Notes: generated from the sequence alone by a model not told the origin. A stretch of 61,722 nt of DNA from JADLAT01 sp964348795 (GCA_964348795.1 CAYGDY010000014.1:1-61722), one strand, 5' to 3'. Numbered from the stretch's first letter, positions 1-8,438 are shown. A program made the numbers and translations.

Positions 1-90
1 CCTCTCCCCTCTGGGGAGAGGGTCGGGGGTGAGGGGTAAGCCCACAAAAGCCCCCTCATTCTCACCTTCTCCCCAGAGGGGAGAAGGGAC
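1..90. repeat. REP-like GC-rich inverted repeat pair
   Basis: Two copies of a GC-rich unit lie head to head: positions 1-36 and, as an imperfect reverse complement, about 52-88. Each copy carries its own small palindrome (CCTC...CCCC then GGGG...GAGG). The arrangement resembles the REP/BIME-type extragenic repeats of many proteobacteria. The window edge may cut the first copy. No gene is visible in the first 303 bases. Confidence 0.6.
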
Positions 91-198
91 TTCTTTGTAA
101 TTCGCTTTTGAGAACGACCTCACTAAGGCGGCGGGGGTGACGATTTTTCTTTTTACCACATTTTTTTCTGGTATTTCTTCCCGTTTCATCTTATAAGA

Positions 199-252
199 AC
201 CCCGTTCCCATGAAATTCTCAGGTATTACACCTGACCCTGCCGGAACGGGGT
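199..252. promoter_or_regulatory. Nested inverted repeat upstream of trcR
   Basis: A perfect 10-bp inverted repeat (199-208 with 243-252) encloses a second perfect 6-bp hairpin (219-224 with 230-235, loop 225-229). A possible -10 box TATACT follows at 264-269, so the right arm would fall at the -35 position. It could be an operator or a structured leader; which of these cannot be told from the sequence. Confidence 0.4.
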
Positions 253-303
253 CGAGAAACCCTTATACTATGACTGTGAAAAACAATACAAAGGAGAACC
301 ACC

Positions 304-993
304 ATGGCGACAGCCCTGAACATCAGCGGAAAACTTCTTATGCCGAAGGCCACCGCCGTATGGCTTATCGATAATACCACCCTGACCTTCCGCCAGATTG
401 CGGAATTTACCGCCCTGACAGAAATCGAGATCGAGGCGCTGGCCAACGGAGACATTGGCATGGGGCTTGTGGGCAGAGACCCCATCGACCACCGCGAACT
501 CACACAGGATGAGCTCGACCGCTGTCAGGCTGACCCGTCCACCAGCCTCAAAATGGCCCGCAGTGAACTGCCAGCAGTCAAATCCCGCGCCAAGGGCCCC
601 CGCTATACGCCTGTATCCAAACGCGGCGACAAGCCCGATGCCGTGGCCTATATCCTCAAGCACAACCCCGAGATCACCGATGCACAGATCACAAAGCTGA
701 TCGGAACCACAAAACCCACCATTGAATCGGTGCGGGACCGTTCGCACCCCAACACCCCCAATCTGCGCCCCCGCCACCCTGCGGAAATTGGCCTGTGCAC
801 ATGGCAGGAATACGAGGAGGCCTCCTACAAGGGCCTCAAAGCCCAAGGTAAGGATCCCGACGCAATCAAGGCCCAGAAACTGGCCGAACAACAGAGCGCG
901 CTGGAAGAGCCGCCAGCAGAAACGCGTCATTCCGGTGGATTCGATTTCTCGAATTTTATGCCCAAAAGCGGAAGTTACGGGGAAGAAAATTAG
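304..993 (+). CDS. trcR: DUF1013 family cell-cycle transcriptional regulator (TrcR-like)
   Basis: This 229-residue protein matches the DUF1013 family, which is restricted to Alphaproteobacteria and annotated as the cell-cycle regulator TrcR. The start, MATALNISGKLLMPKATAVW, is the typical family beginning. Residues about 15-50 look like a helix-turn-helix with the pattern LTFRQIAEFTALTEIEIEAL, and a second HTH-like stretch lies near residues 105-140 (PEITDAQITKLIGTTKPTIE). The C-terminus ends in the family's FDFSNFMPKSG-like motif. A good Shine-Dalgarno (AGGAG, 291-296) fixes the ATG. The gene stands alone: REP repeats and a palindrome lie upstream and a strong bidirectional terminator downstream. 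DNA binding is inferred from the family and the HTH pattern. Confidence 0.88.
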   Translation: MATALNISGKLLMPKATAVWLIDNTTLTFRQIAEFTALTEIEIEALANGDIGMGLVGRDPIDHRELTQDELDRCQADPSTSLKMARSELPAVKSRAKGPRYTPVSKRGDKPDAVAYILKHNPEITDAQITKLIGTTKPTIESVRDRSHPNTPNLRPRHPAEIGLCTWQEYEEASYKGLKAQGKDPDAIKAQKLAEQQSALEEPPAETRHSGGFDFSNFMPKSGSYGEEN

Positions 994-1051
994 GACGTGT
1001 TATCCCATTGGTCTTTCGAGAAGGAAAGAGTCACACGGACGAGACCCAGAA

Positions 1052-1080
1052 AAAACGAGCCGCTTATAGCGGCTCGTTTT
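1052..1080. terminator. Bidirectional intrinsic terminator
   Basis: A perfect 12-bp stem (1052-1063 with 1069-1080) with a TTATA loop carries A-rich and T-rich ends. It can terminate trcR from the left and the DUF465 gene from the right. Confidence 0.85.
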
Positions 1081-1111
1081 GATATGCCAAGCGGCGGGGG
1101 TAATAATTTAT

Positions 1112-1324
1112 TCAAGAGTCTTCAGCAGACTCGGAAAGACCAGTCCGGAGACCTTCCAGCTCTTCCTTAATCAGCAATTTTTGTTTTTTGAGTTGTCGCA
1201 GGAAAAAATCATTGGTAGAGGGCCTTTTTTGCTCCTCCTCCAGTTTCAGGGCCAGCATGGCGTGGCGGGCCATGAGCGCTTCTTGTCTGGATGAAGACGG
1301 GGCAGATACGCTACGTGACGGCAT
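1112..1324 (-). CDS. DUF465 (YdcH-like) small coiled-coil protein
   Basis: This is a 70-residue protein of the DUF465/YdcH family: a single amphipathic helix-turn-helix hairpin with the typical core ALMARHAMLALKLEEE and LRQLKKQKLLIKEELEGL. A longer frame can begin at a TTG at 1342, but the sequence AAGGAG lies about 7 nt upstream of the ATG at 1324, so that start is chosen. The function of the family is unknown; short paralogues are common in Alphaproteobacteria. It ends toward the trcR terminator and appears monocistronic. Confidence 0.8.
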   Translation of the reverse strand: MPSRSVSAPSSSRQEALMARHAMLALKLEEEQKRPSTNDFFLRQLKKQKLLIKEELEGLRTGLSESAEDS

Positions 1325-1392
1325 AGTACACTCCTTTTCCAATCGTCTGATATATACAGTATGGAGCCAGAATAAACCGAATCGGGAGCAAA

Positions 1393-1473
1393 ATGCAAAA
1401 CTTTACACCACATCTTCCCGAAGAAACAAAAATAAAGTTTCTTTTCAAAACAGTAGAAGGGCTTTCCCGTTAG
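1393..1473 (+). CDS. Possible 26-residue small ORF
   Basis: A short frame (MQNFTPHLPEET... to GLSR) has a GGGAG ribosome binding site 4 nt before its ATG and ends inside an imperfect hairpin (GGGCT...AGCCC). It lies in an otherwise empty 245-base gap between two minus-strand genes. I do not recognise the peptide, and it could be chance. Confidence 0.2.
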   Translation: MQNFTPHLPEETKIKFLFKTVEGLSR

Positions 1474-1569
1474 CCCCCTTTGCACTGTTCTTCAAAAATT
1501 TTCTCATATTTCCATTCGGATGATTCGTCTCTCTATTCTTTAGGATATGACACAAATCATTAAGAAACA

Positions 1570-3075
1570 CTAAAGATTAAACCGGACCCCCTGCGCCAGT
1601 GGCAAAGCCGAAGAATAATTCACCGTCTGTGTTTGTCTGCGCATGTAGGCTTTCCAGCTATCAGAGCCGCTTTCACGGCCACCGCCTGTTTCTTTTTCCC
1701 CACCGAACGCCCCGCCGATCTCGGCCCCGCTGGTGCCGATATTCACGTTGGCAATCCCGCAATCACTGCCCGTGGCAGACAAGAACCGCTCGGCCTCCCG
1801 CACATCATTGGTAAAAATCGCCGAAGAGAGCCCTTGTGGCACTGCGTTCTGAAGCGCAATCGCCTCCTCCAGCGTGTCGTATTGCAAGACATACAAGATC
1901 GGCGCAAAGGTTTCGTGGTGCACAACCGGCGTTTGCGCTGGCATGCCCACCAGCGCGGGACGCACATAAAACCCACCCATTTCCGGCAAGATACGCGCCC
2001 CGCCCGCGAGAAGTGTCCCACCCTGTGCAACCGCCTCCGTGAGTGCGTTCTGCATGGCCTCGAACGCCGCCCCGTCAATCAAGGGCCCCACCAGAGTCTG
2101 GTCATCGAGGGGATTTCCAATCCGGATCTGTTCATACGCTTTTTGCAAACGCGGTAAAAGCCCTTTATAAATGCTCCGGTGTACCATCAGCCTGCGCGTA
2201 GACGTACAGCGTTGGCCGCACGTCCCCACCGCACCAAATACAATGGCTCTGAGCGCCATATCCAGATCCGCGCTGGGCGCAATCACCATGGCGTTATTGC
2301 CACCCAGTTCCAGAATGGAGCGCCCGAAACGCCGCGCTACACCCTGCGCCACCGCACGGCCCATCGGGACACTGCCCGTTGCGCTCACCAGAGGATATAC
2401 AGGATGATCCACAAGAGCGGCCCCTATCTCTCGCCCGCCATTGACGACCTGTGACAGACCTTCGGGCGCCACATGTCCACCGGCACGGAATTTTTCTAGC
2501 GCCCGCAGAAAGATAGCCTGACACGCCAGCGCCGTCAGCGGTGTTTTTTCGGACGGTTTCCACACCACAGGATTCCCGCACACCAGCGCAATGGCAAAAT
2601 TCCAGCACCATACCGCGACCGGAAAATTAAACGCCGAAATCACCAGCACGGGCCCCAGCGGGTGCCAGACCTCGCGCATATGATGCTCTGGCCGTTCGGA
2701 GGGAATCGTCAGACCATACAGTTGCCGCGAAAGACCCACCGCATAGTCGCAGATATCAATCATTTCCTGTACCTCGCCCCACCCTTCGGAGAGGATTTTT
2801 CCGCACTCCACCGTTACCAGACGCCCCAGATCGGACTTGACCAGACGCAGTTCCTCCCCCAACAGCCGAACCAGCTCCCCGCGCACGGGGGCCGGGACAG
2901 TGCGCCATGCCAAAAACGCCTTTTGTGCCCGCTCTCCCACGCTGGCAATATCCAAAACAGTGTGTTCGGGACAGTGCGCCAGCACCGCCCCGTCAATCGG
3001 AGAATGCACCGCCCACGTTCCCTGTTTCAAATCCCCCAAACCAAACTGCGCGCAAATATCCTGATAGGCTGTCAT
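1570..3075 (-). CDS. amaB: ALDH7-family semialdehyde dehydrogenase (piperideine-6-carboxylate / aminoadipate semialdehyde type)
   Basis: This 501-residue protein has the full aldehyde dehydrogenase fold and resembles the ALDH7A1 (antiquitin/AmaB) branch. It has the SAFNFPVAVWCWNFA and NPVVWKPSEKTPL cofactor-binding segments (about 147-180), the ELGG general-base Glu (E256), the catalytic Cys in GTCGQRC (C290), HETFAPILYV, and the branch-typical C-terminus GGAFGGEKETGGGRESGSDS. ALDH7 enzymes oxidise 2-aminoadipate-6-semialdehyde in lysine catabolism and related aldehydes with NAD+. No other lysine catabolic gene is adjacent, so the physiological substrate is an inference. The gene is probably monocistronic; about 125 nt separate it from the next gene upstream. 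Confidence 0.85.
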   Translation of the reverse strand: MTAYQDICAQFGLGDLKQGTWAVHSPIDGAVLAHCPEHTVLDIASVGERAQKAFLAWRTVPAPVRGELVRLLGEELRLVKSDLGRLVTVECGKILSEGWGEVQEMIDICDYAVGLSRQLYGLTIPSERPEHHMREVWHPLGPVLVISAFNFPVAVWCWNFAIALVCGNPVVWKPSEKTPLTALACQAIFLRALEKFRAGGHVAPEGLSQVVNGGREIGAALVDHPVYPLVSATGSVPMGRAVAQGVARRFGRSILELGGNNAMVIAPSADLDMALRAIVFGAVGTCGQRCTSTRRLMVHRSIYKGLLPRLQKAYEQIRIGNPLDDQTLVGPLIDGAAFEAMQNALTEAVAQGGTLLAGGARILPEMGGFYVRPALVGMPAQTPVVHHETFAPILYVLQYDTLEEAIALQNAVPQGLSSAIFTNDVREAERFLSATGSDCGIANVNIGTSGAEIGGAFGGEKETGGGRESGSDSWKAYMRRQTQTVNYSSALPLAQGVRFNL

Positions 3076-3201
3076 ATTGCAATATCTCTCCGTATTATCT
3101 TTTGCAGTAAACCGTTATTCAGCATAAGACAGATCGGCCATCTTGTCGTGCCCGATTCATGCAGACATCCGCCTCTTCTCAGTCACAACAGGGGGCTTCT
3201 C

Positions 3202-3762
3202 TCAAAACAATCTGCCTCTGGCTTCAAAATCCTGCAACCATTCCGATTCCTCCGGCGTGTTTTGCCGCCCCAGAACCGTATTTCTGTTCGGAAAACGCCC
3301 AAAGCGCGCAACCGCATCATAGTGTCGTACGCCGTACATATACCCCGCCGGATTGTCCTCCTTCATGCGGGTATAGAGCTTCAGAGACTCTGCCTGCACA
3401 GCCGGATCCTCGCTATGCTGGAATGGCACATATAAAAACCCGCGCTTGACAGGCTCCAAAAGCTGATCCAATCCCCGTTGCACGGCTTCCCGCGCGACGG
3501 CCAAAGCAAGGGCATCCGTCTCGAAGGCCTGCGCTGTGCCGCGAAACACATGACGGGGCACCTGATCAAACAAAATCACCAGCGCCAGCGCACCATCCGG
3601 TGAAGATTTCCAGCCTTCCCACGCCCCCGCACGGCCCTGCTCGTACACAGGCAGAAAATCCGTGCGCAGACGGGCAGAAAAATCCGGATCATGACGGAAC
3701 CATTGCTGGGGCGGCGTTTCTACGAACCAAAAGTCCAGAATATCCTGCTTCAGATCACGCAT
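3202..3762 (-). CDS. DUF924 family protein
   Basis: This 186-residue protein has the DUF924 signature: an N-terminal ILDFWFVETPPQQWFRHDPDF, the central ALALVILFDQVPRHVFRGT and the C-terminal GRFPNRNTVLGRQNTPEE. The family is all-helical, resembles TPR proteins, and is found in bacteria and eukaryotes without a settled function. A longer frame reaching 3870 would overlap the upstream gene; the ATG at 3762 has AGGAAG at good spacing and matches the family start. It lies 25 nt after the small membrane protein gene and is probably co-transcribed with it. Confidence 0.85.
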   Translation of the reverse strand: MRDLKQDILDFWFVETPPQQWFRHDPDFSARLRTDFLPVYEQGRAGAWEGWKSSPDGALALVILFDQVPRHVFRGTAQAFETDALALAVAREAVQRGLDQLLEPVKRGFLYVPFQHSEDPAVQAESLKLYTRMKEDNPAGYMYGVRHYDAVARFGRFPNRNTVLGRQNTPEESEWLQDFEARGRLF

Positions 3763-3787
3763 AAGACGCTCTTCCTGCTCTCTCTTT

Positions 3788-4087
3788 CTATGAAGGCTTC
3801 TGGGATTTTTCGGCTTGCCAGACAGCCAGTGCTTTTTTTCGTTTTCGCTCGGACAAATGCAAAAAGACATACGCCGGAAAAAAGGGCACCAAAAGGGTCA
3901 GAAACAAAAAAGGATTTTCGGAAAAAACCGTGAGATCACCCTGTACAAAACGGGCAGAAAATACAAAAAACAACACCACACCGCACCCGAAAAACAGCAG
4001 AGCCACCAGCCTGTAGAGCTTGGCTTTCAGAAGATCCTTCCGGGCTCCGTCCAGACGGGCATGACGTTCCGTGTTTTGAATAGGCAT
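3788..4087 (-). CDS. Small two-TM membrane protein of unknown function
   Basis: This is a 99-residue protein with a charged N-terminus (about 1-25), two hydrophobic segments (about 27-48 and 60-77) joined by a short loop, and a basic C-terminal tail. I do not recognise the family. It sits 61 nt downstream of the cytochrome c1 gene on the same strand and 25 nt before the DUF924 gene, so it could be the tail of the bc1 transcript, but nothing in its sequence ties it to respiration. Confidence 0.6.
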   Translation of the reverse strand: MPIQNTERHARLDGARKDLLKAKLYRLVALLFFGCGVVLFFVFSARFVQGDLTVFSENPFLFLTLLVPFFPAYVFLHLSERKRKKALAVWQAEKSQKPS

Positions 4088-4148
4088 ACTTTCTTTTCAG
4101 GAACCGTTCACCAAACCAAAAGAGATGACCGGAATATGAACACCCCCC

Positions 4149-4946
4149 CTAGTGGGCATCCGACCAAACCTTACGCTTGATAGCATACATCACACCGGCA
4201 AAAATAACAAGGAACAGCAAAGTCTTGGCACCTGTCCGTTTTCGGTCCTCCATCGAGGGCTCCGAAGCCCATGTCAGGAACTGGGAAACATCTTTGGCAT
4301 ATTGCTCCACCGTTTGCGCTGTCCCGTCCTCAAAAGCCACCGCGCCGTCCGAAAGCGGCTTGGCCATCGCAATCACATGCCCTGCCATAGCCTTATTCCA
4401 GTTCTGGCCTGATAAAAGCGTCCTGCCCGCCGGTGGCGCCTCATAGCCCGTCAGAATACTGTAAACATAATTCGCCCCCCCGTGACGGGCCTTGACAATC
4501 AAAGACAGATCCGGCGGCAAAGCACCGCCATTACCAGCCTTTGCCGCATTGTCATTGGGAAAAGGTGATTTAAAATGGTCACTCGGCAAGCCTGGACGCT
4601 CGAACATCTCGCCATCATCATTGGGGCCGTCCACATAGGTGTACTCGGCGGCAATCGCCTTGATTTGCCCCTCGTTATACCCCAGATCAGCCAAGTTCCG
4701 GAACGCTACACGCTTCATCGCATGACACCCCGCACAGACCTCGCGATACACCTTATATCCGCGTTGAAGCGCCGCCCGATCAAAGGTTCCAAACGGCCCT
4801 TCAAAGCTCCACGGCTGATGCACCATTTCCGTCCCTTCCGAAGACGCTCGGGCCAGAGACGGCAAGAAAAGAACCCCGCCCGCCAGCGCCAAAAGAACGC
4901 CTATCACTCTTCTCGTGTTTTTCATCTGTGTTTTCTCTTTGTGCAT
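4149..4946 (-). CDS. petC: Cytochrome c1 of the bc1 complex
   Basis: This 265-residue c-type cytochrome is the haem c1 subunit of ubiquinol:cytochrome c reductase, exposed to the periplasm. It has an N-terminal signal peptide, the haem motif CAGCH (C71-H75), the family motif PPDLSLI (about 144-150), a probable axial Met in IAMAKPLSDG (M194), and one C-terminal membrane anchor (about 242-258) ending in a basic segment. The start at 4946 follows the petB stop by one base (TAAGATG). A second ATG at 4925 would give a cleaner signal peptide, so the start is uncertain by 7 codons. It is the last gene of petA-petB-petC. Confidence 0.95.
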   Translation of the reverse strand: MHKEKTQMKNTRRVIGVLLALAGGVLFLPSLARASSEGTEMVHQPWSFEGPFGTFDRAALQRGYKVYREVCAGCHAMKRVAFRNLADLGYNEGQIKAIAAEYTYVDGPNDDGEMFERPGLPSDHFKSPFPNDNAAKAGNGGALPPDLSLIVKARHGGANYVYSILTGYEAPPAGRTLLSGQNWNKAMAGHVIAMAKPLSDGAVAFEDGTAQTVEQYAKDVSQFLTWASEPSMEDRKRTGAKTLLFLVIFAGVMYAIKRKVWSDAH

Positions 4947-4947
4947 C

Positions 4948-6234
4948 TTAATGGGCCTTTTGCTTCAAAACGGCTTCATGAATACTGGCAGGCAAATCGC
5001 GCCCCTTCTCGTGTTTGCTCAAATAGGGCAAAACCACAAGGAAGAACGCGAAGTAATACGCCGTGGCGGCAAGCCCAAAATAGCTGAGAGGCAGGCCCAA
5101 CACCGTAGCATCCGCAGGCTGTGACCCGACAAAGCCCAGATAAAGAAAGTCCACCACCAGCAACAACAGGAACAACCGGAATTGCGGACGAAAACGGGCC
5201 GAGCGAATCGGATGGGAATCCAGCCACGGCAAAACAAAGAGCAAAGCGATAGAACCAAACATCGTCAAAACACCGCCAAGCTGGGCCGAGATCAACACAA
5301 TGCCTGTAAAGGGAATACCAACATCAAATGTAATGGCCCTTAACATGGCATAGAATGGCAGGAAGTACCACTCAGGGACAATATGCGCAGGGGTTAACAA
5401 CGGATCAGCCGGAATATAGTTATCCGGATGTCCGAGCGCGTTAGGCATATAAAAGATGAAAATCGCATAGAGTATTAAAAACACCATAAGCCCGAACGTA
5501 TCCTTCATCGTGTAGTACGGATGGAACGGAAGAGTATCTTGCGGGCCCTTGGTATCAATCCCCAGTGGATTGTTGGATCCCGTCACGTGAAGCGCCCAGA
5601 TATGCAGAAACACCACAGCAAAAATCACAAAGGGAAGGAGATAATGAAGTGCAAAAAATCGGGTCAAAGTGGGATTATCGACAGAGGGACCGCCCAGTAA
5701 CAACGTCCGGACATCGTCCCCCACGACAGGAATGGCGACAAAAAAACTGGTGATCACATTCGCGCCCCAAAGAGACATTTGCCCCCAGGGCAATACGTAA
5801 CCGATAAAGGCAGTCGCCATCATCAGCAGGAAAATCAAAACGCCCAAAATCCAGAGCAGTTCGCGGGGCCGCTTGTATGAGCCATAATACATTCCGCGAA
5901 AAATATGGATATACACCGCCACAAAGAAAAACGAAGCACCGTTCATGTGAATGTACCGAATCAACCAACCCCCGTTTACATCCCGCATGATCCGCTCGAC
6001 ACTGTCAAACGCCAGCTTTGTATCCGCCGTGTAGTGCATCGCCAGCACAATCCCGCTCACGATCATGGCGATCAGCATAAACATCGCAATCGCGCCGAAA
6101 TTCCAGAAATAATTGAAATTACGCGGTGTTGGAAAAACGCCGTATTCTTTCTGCATCAGGCTGAACACGGGCAAACGCTCGTCAATCCAGCTCACAACAG
6201 GGTTCTTAAAGGCGGCACGTTCGTGATGGCTCAT
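4948..6234 (-). CDS. petB: Cytochrome b of the bc1 complex
   Basis: This 428-residue integral membrane subunit carries haems bL and bH and the quinol oxidation and reduction sites. The four haem-ligand histidines fall in two pairs with the canonical 13-residue spacing (H96/H110 and H197/H211). The PEWY quinol-oxidation motif is at about 287-290. Eight hydrophobic helices are discernible, and its length is that of a full bacterial cytochrome b rather than the split b6/subunit IV form. It is followed directly by petC, and the Rieske gene lies 26 nt upstream. Confidence 0.97.
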   Translation of the reverse strand: MSHHERAAFKNPVVSWIDERLPVFSLMQKEYGVFPTPRNFNYFWNFGAIAMFMLIAMIVSGIVLAMHYTADTKLAFDSVERIMRDVNGGWLIRYIHMNGASFFFVAVYIHIFRGMYYGSYKRPRELLWILGVLIFLLMMATAFIGYVLPWGQMSLWGANVITSFFVAIPVVGDDVRTLLLGGPSVDNPTLTRFFALHYLLPFVIFAVVFLHIWALHVTGSNNPLGIDTKGPQDTLPFHPYYTMKDTFGLMVFLILYAIFIFYMPNALGHPDNYIPADPLLTPAHIVPEWYFLPFYAMLRAITFDVGIPFTGIVLISAQLGGVLTMFGSIALLFVLPWLDSHPIRSARFRPQFRLFLLLLVVDFLYLGFVGSQPADATVLGLPLSYFGLAATAYYFAFFLVVLPYLSKHEKGRDLPASIHEAVLKQKAH

Positions 6235-6260
6235 AGGTCAATAACTCCTGAATAATTCCA

Positions 6261-6908
6261 TTAACCGATTTTTACAACGGTATCACTGATAAAGGCATAA
6301 GGTGGCACATCAAGATTGCGCGGCGCAGGGCCTTTGCGAATCCGTCCGGACGTGTCGTAAACCGAACCATGACAAGGGCAGAAATACCCTCCGAACTCGC
6401 CACGCTCATCCGTGAGTTTTTGCCCGCGCGGCAGGCATCCCAGATGCGTACAAATCCCGACAAGAATCAACCATTCCGGTTTCTTGACACGATCAGAATC
6501 CTTCTGCTTTTGTTTCAACTCCGACAAATCGACATCCTGCGCCGCCTTGATTTCCTCTGGCGTACGGCGGCGGATATAGACAGGTTTTCCCTGCCACATC
6601 ACAGTCTTGGACTCTCCCACAGGGATCCCACTGATATCCACCTCGACAGAGGACATGGCCAGCGTATCCTTCGCCGGATTGAGCGAATTGATCAACGGCG
6701 CGGCGACACTGCCCGCCCCGACAGCCCCGAATGCGGCCCCCGTCATGTACAGAAATTGCCGGCGTCCCGCATCATTATGCGCGTGATCATGCGCGTGCGC
6801 CGCACCCCCGCAACACCCCGCACCGTGCCCGTGGGCCTCTTTTATTTCTGGGGCCGCATCGTGGCAGGAACCCGATCCGCAACAGGATGTCTCATTCTCT
6901 ACTGTCAT
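6261..6908 (-). CDS. petA: Rieske iron-sulfur protein of the bc1 complex, with Cys/His-rich N-terminal extension
   Basis: This 215-residue protein is the [2Fe-2S] subunit that takes electrons from quinol to cytochrome c1. Box I CTHLGC (153-158) and box II CPCHGS (177-182) supply the two Cys and two His cluster ligands and the disulfide. The anchor begins with a twin-arginine motif, GRRQFL (R49-R50), followed by a hydrophobic segment to about residue 72. The odd part is the first 48 residues: five Cys (9, 10, 15, 32, 33) and seven His, in a low-complexity stretch normally absent from this family. No other ATG lies between residue 1 and the anchor, so the extension appears genuine. A metal-binding role is only a suggestion. 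Confidence 0.95.
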   Translation of the reverse strand: MTVENETSCCGSGSCHDAAPEIKEAHGHGAGCCGGAAHAHDHAHNDAGRRQFLYMTGAAFGAVGAGSVAAPLINSLNPAKDTLAMSSVEVDISGIPVGESKTVMWQGKPVYIRRRTPEEIKAAQDVDLSELKQKQKDSDRVKKPEWLILVGICTHLGCLPRGQKLTDERGEFGGYFCPCHGSVYDTSGRIRKGPAPRNLDVPPYAFISDTVVKIG

Positions 6909-7005
6909 AATTTTTACTTACCGGTGTGTTGTTTGAACGTCATTACGCGAGATGGTGTACTGTTATCCTTATAAACAATCAAGCCCCCTCGATCCAGAGA
7001 AGAAA

Positions 7006-7083
7006 ATGTACTATAGACTATTTTTACACAAACATAAATCCGGCAGACCGCCCTCCAACCTCTTTTCAAAAAAGGCCCCATGA
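7006..7083 (+). CDS. Possible 25-residue leader ORF coupled to trmL
   Basis: A short frame (MYYRLFLHKHKSG... ending KKAP) stops in an ATGA overlap with the trmL start codon and has a purine-rich AGAGAAG just upstream. It is basic and I recognise no family. It could be a leader peptide giving translational coupling, or chance. Confidence 0.25.
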   Translation: MYYRLFLHKHKSGRPPSNLFSKKAP

Positions 7084-7535
7084 TCAGTCTGGCCCTTTAT
7101 CAACCCGATATCCCCCAGAATGTGGGGGCCGCCATGCGGCTGTGTGCCTGCCTCGGGGCAGAACTCCATATTATAGAGCCCTGCGCCTTTCCATGGGATG
7201 ACCGTAAAATAAAACAAGCCGCCATGGATTACGTGACAAAAGTCAATTACAACCGTTTTATCTCATGGGAAAGATACCGCACAACATGGAAGGACCGCCG
7301 CGTGATCCTGATGACCACAAAGACCCAGACCCGCTATACAGAGTTTGCCTTCCGGCCCGATGATATCCTGCTGGCCGGAAGCGAAAGCGCGGGCGTACCG
7401 GAGTCTGTGCATCAGGCCTGTATGGGATGCGTGACCATTCCCCTGCAACCCGCCCTGCGGTCTTTCAATGTGATCAACGCTTCGGCCATGATTTTGGGCG
7501 AAGCCCTCAGACAAACCCAATGGAGAACCCCATGA
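7080..7535 (+). CDS. trmL: tRNA (cytidine(34)-2'-O)-methyltransferase
   Basis: This is a 151-residue minimal SPOUT methyltransferase with no added domain, the expected size for TrmL, which 2'-O-methylates the wobble base of tRNA-Leu isoacceptors. It begins with LALYQPDIPQNVGAAMRLCA. The trefoil-knot SAM-binding segments are LLAGSESAGVPESV (about 99-112) and IPLQPALRSFNVINASAMI (about 119-137). It overlaps hemF by 4 nt (ATGA), so the two are very probably translationally coupled. Confidence 0.9.
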   Translation: MISLALYQPDIPQNVGAAMRLCACLGAELHIIEPCAFPWDDRKIKQAAMDYVTKVNYNRFISWERYRTTWKDRRVILMTTKTQTRYTEFAFRPDDILLAGSESAGVPESVHQACMGCVTIPLQPALRSFNVINASAMILGEALRQTQWRTP

Positions 7536-8416
7536 GACATGAAACAAAAAAACCTGTTGCCACACAATGGTTCCGGACATTACGCGACCAGATCTGTACC
7601 GAATTTGAGTCCATAGAAGACGCGCTGTCCGGTGGAAACACCAAAGACAAACCTGCAGGACGCTTTGTCCAGACCCCATGGGAACGCCCCGAAGCCCGCA
7701 CACCTAACGAATCCGGAAGCATCCTGAATGGTGGTGGAGAAATTTCCCTCATGCGCGGACGGGTTTTCGAGAAAATCGGGGTGAATATCTCCGAAGTGCA
7801 TGGCACATTTTCCGAAAGTTTTGCAGACAAAATCCCGGGCGCAAAGGAAAGCAGTGGCCGTTTCTGGGCGTCCGGCATTTCTCTTGTCGCGCATATGCAA
7901 TCCCCCCTCGTGCCTGCCGTGCATATGAACACCCGCATGATTGTCACCTCCAAAGGCTGGTTCGGTGGTGGAGCGGATCTGACCCCCATGTTTCCCAACG
8001 AATCCGACACGGCACGCTTTCACGGGGATTTCAAGACCTGCTGTGACCGACACAATCCCGCCTACTACCCCGAGCATAAAAAATGGTGCGATGAGTATTT
8101 CTTCCTGCCGCACCGCAATGAACCACGCGGCGTGGGTGGTATTTTCTATGACTATCTGGACTCCGGCAACTGGGACGCCGATTTTGCCTATACACAAGAT
8201 GTCGGGCGAACCTTTCTCAAAACCTATAGCGCCATCGTACGGGCACACATGAATAAAAACTGGACCGCCGAAGAACGCGAATTCCAGCTTGTCCGGCGCG
8301 GACGGTACGTGGAATACAACCTGCTCTACGACAGGGGCACCCAGTTTGGCCTCAAAACCGGTGGAAACACAGAGGCCATCTTGATGTCCCTCCCGCCCGA
8401 AGTCAAATGGCCGTAA
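7532..8416 (+). CDS. hemF: Oxygen-dependent coproporphyrinogen III oxidase
   Basis: This 294-residue enzyme makes protoporphyrinogen IX from coproporphyrinogen III using O2. Family motifs are plain: PAVHMNTRMI, WFGGGADLTPMFP, CDEYFFLPHRNEPRGVGGIFYD split across about 185-210, RRGRYVEYNLLYDRGTQFGL and the terminal SLPPEVKWP. The frame is open further upstream, but the ATG at 7532 has GGAG 6 nt before it and overlaps the trmL stop as ATGA. It implies aerobic haem synthesis, in keeping with the nearby bc1 genes. It is convergent with the CCA enzyme, 22 nt apart, with no clear terminator. Confidence 0.95.
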   Translation: MRHETKKPVATQWFRTLRDQICTEFESIEDALSGGNTKDKPAGRFVQTPWERPEARTPNESGSILNGGGEISLMRGRVFEKIGVNISEVHGTFSESFADKIPGAKESSGRFWASGISLVAHMQSPLVPAVHMNTRMIVTSKGWFGGGADLTPMFPNESDTARFHGDFKTCCDRHNPAYYPEHKKWCDEYFFLPHRNEPRGVGGIFYDYLDSGNWDADFAYTQDVGRTFLKTYSAIVRAHMNKNWTAEEREFQLVRRGRYVEYNLLYDRGTQFGLKTGGNTEAILMSLPPEVKWP

Positions 8417-8438
8417 TACCCTATCGGGGGTGGGACCC

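Noticed and set aside
1..90. CRISPR repeats
   Set aside because: There are only two units, inverted relative to each other and without regular spacers; no array exists elsewhere in the window.
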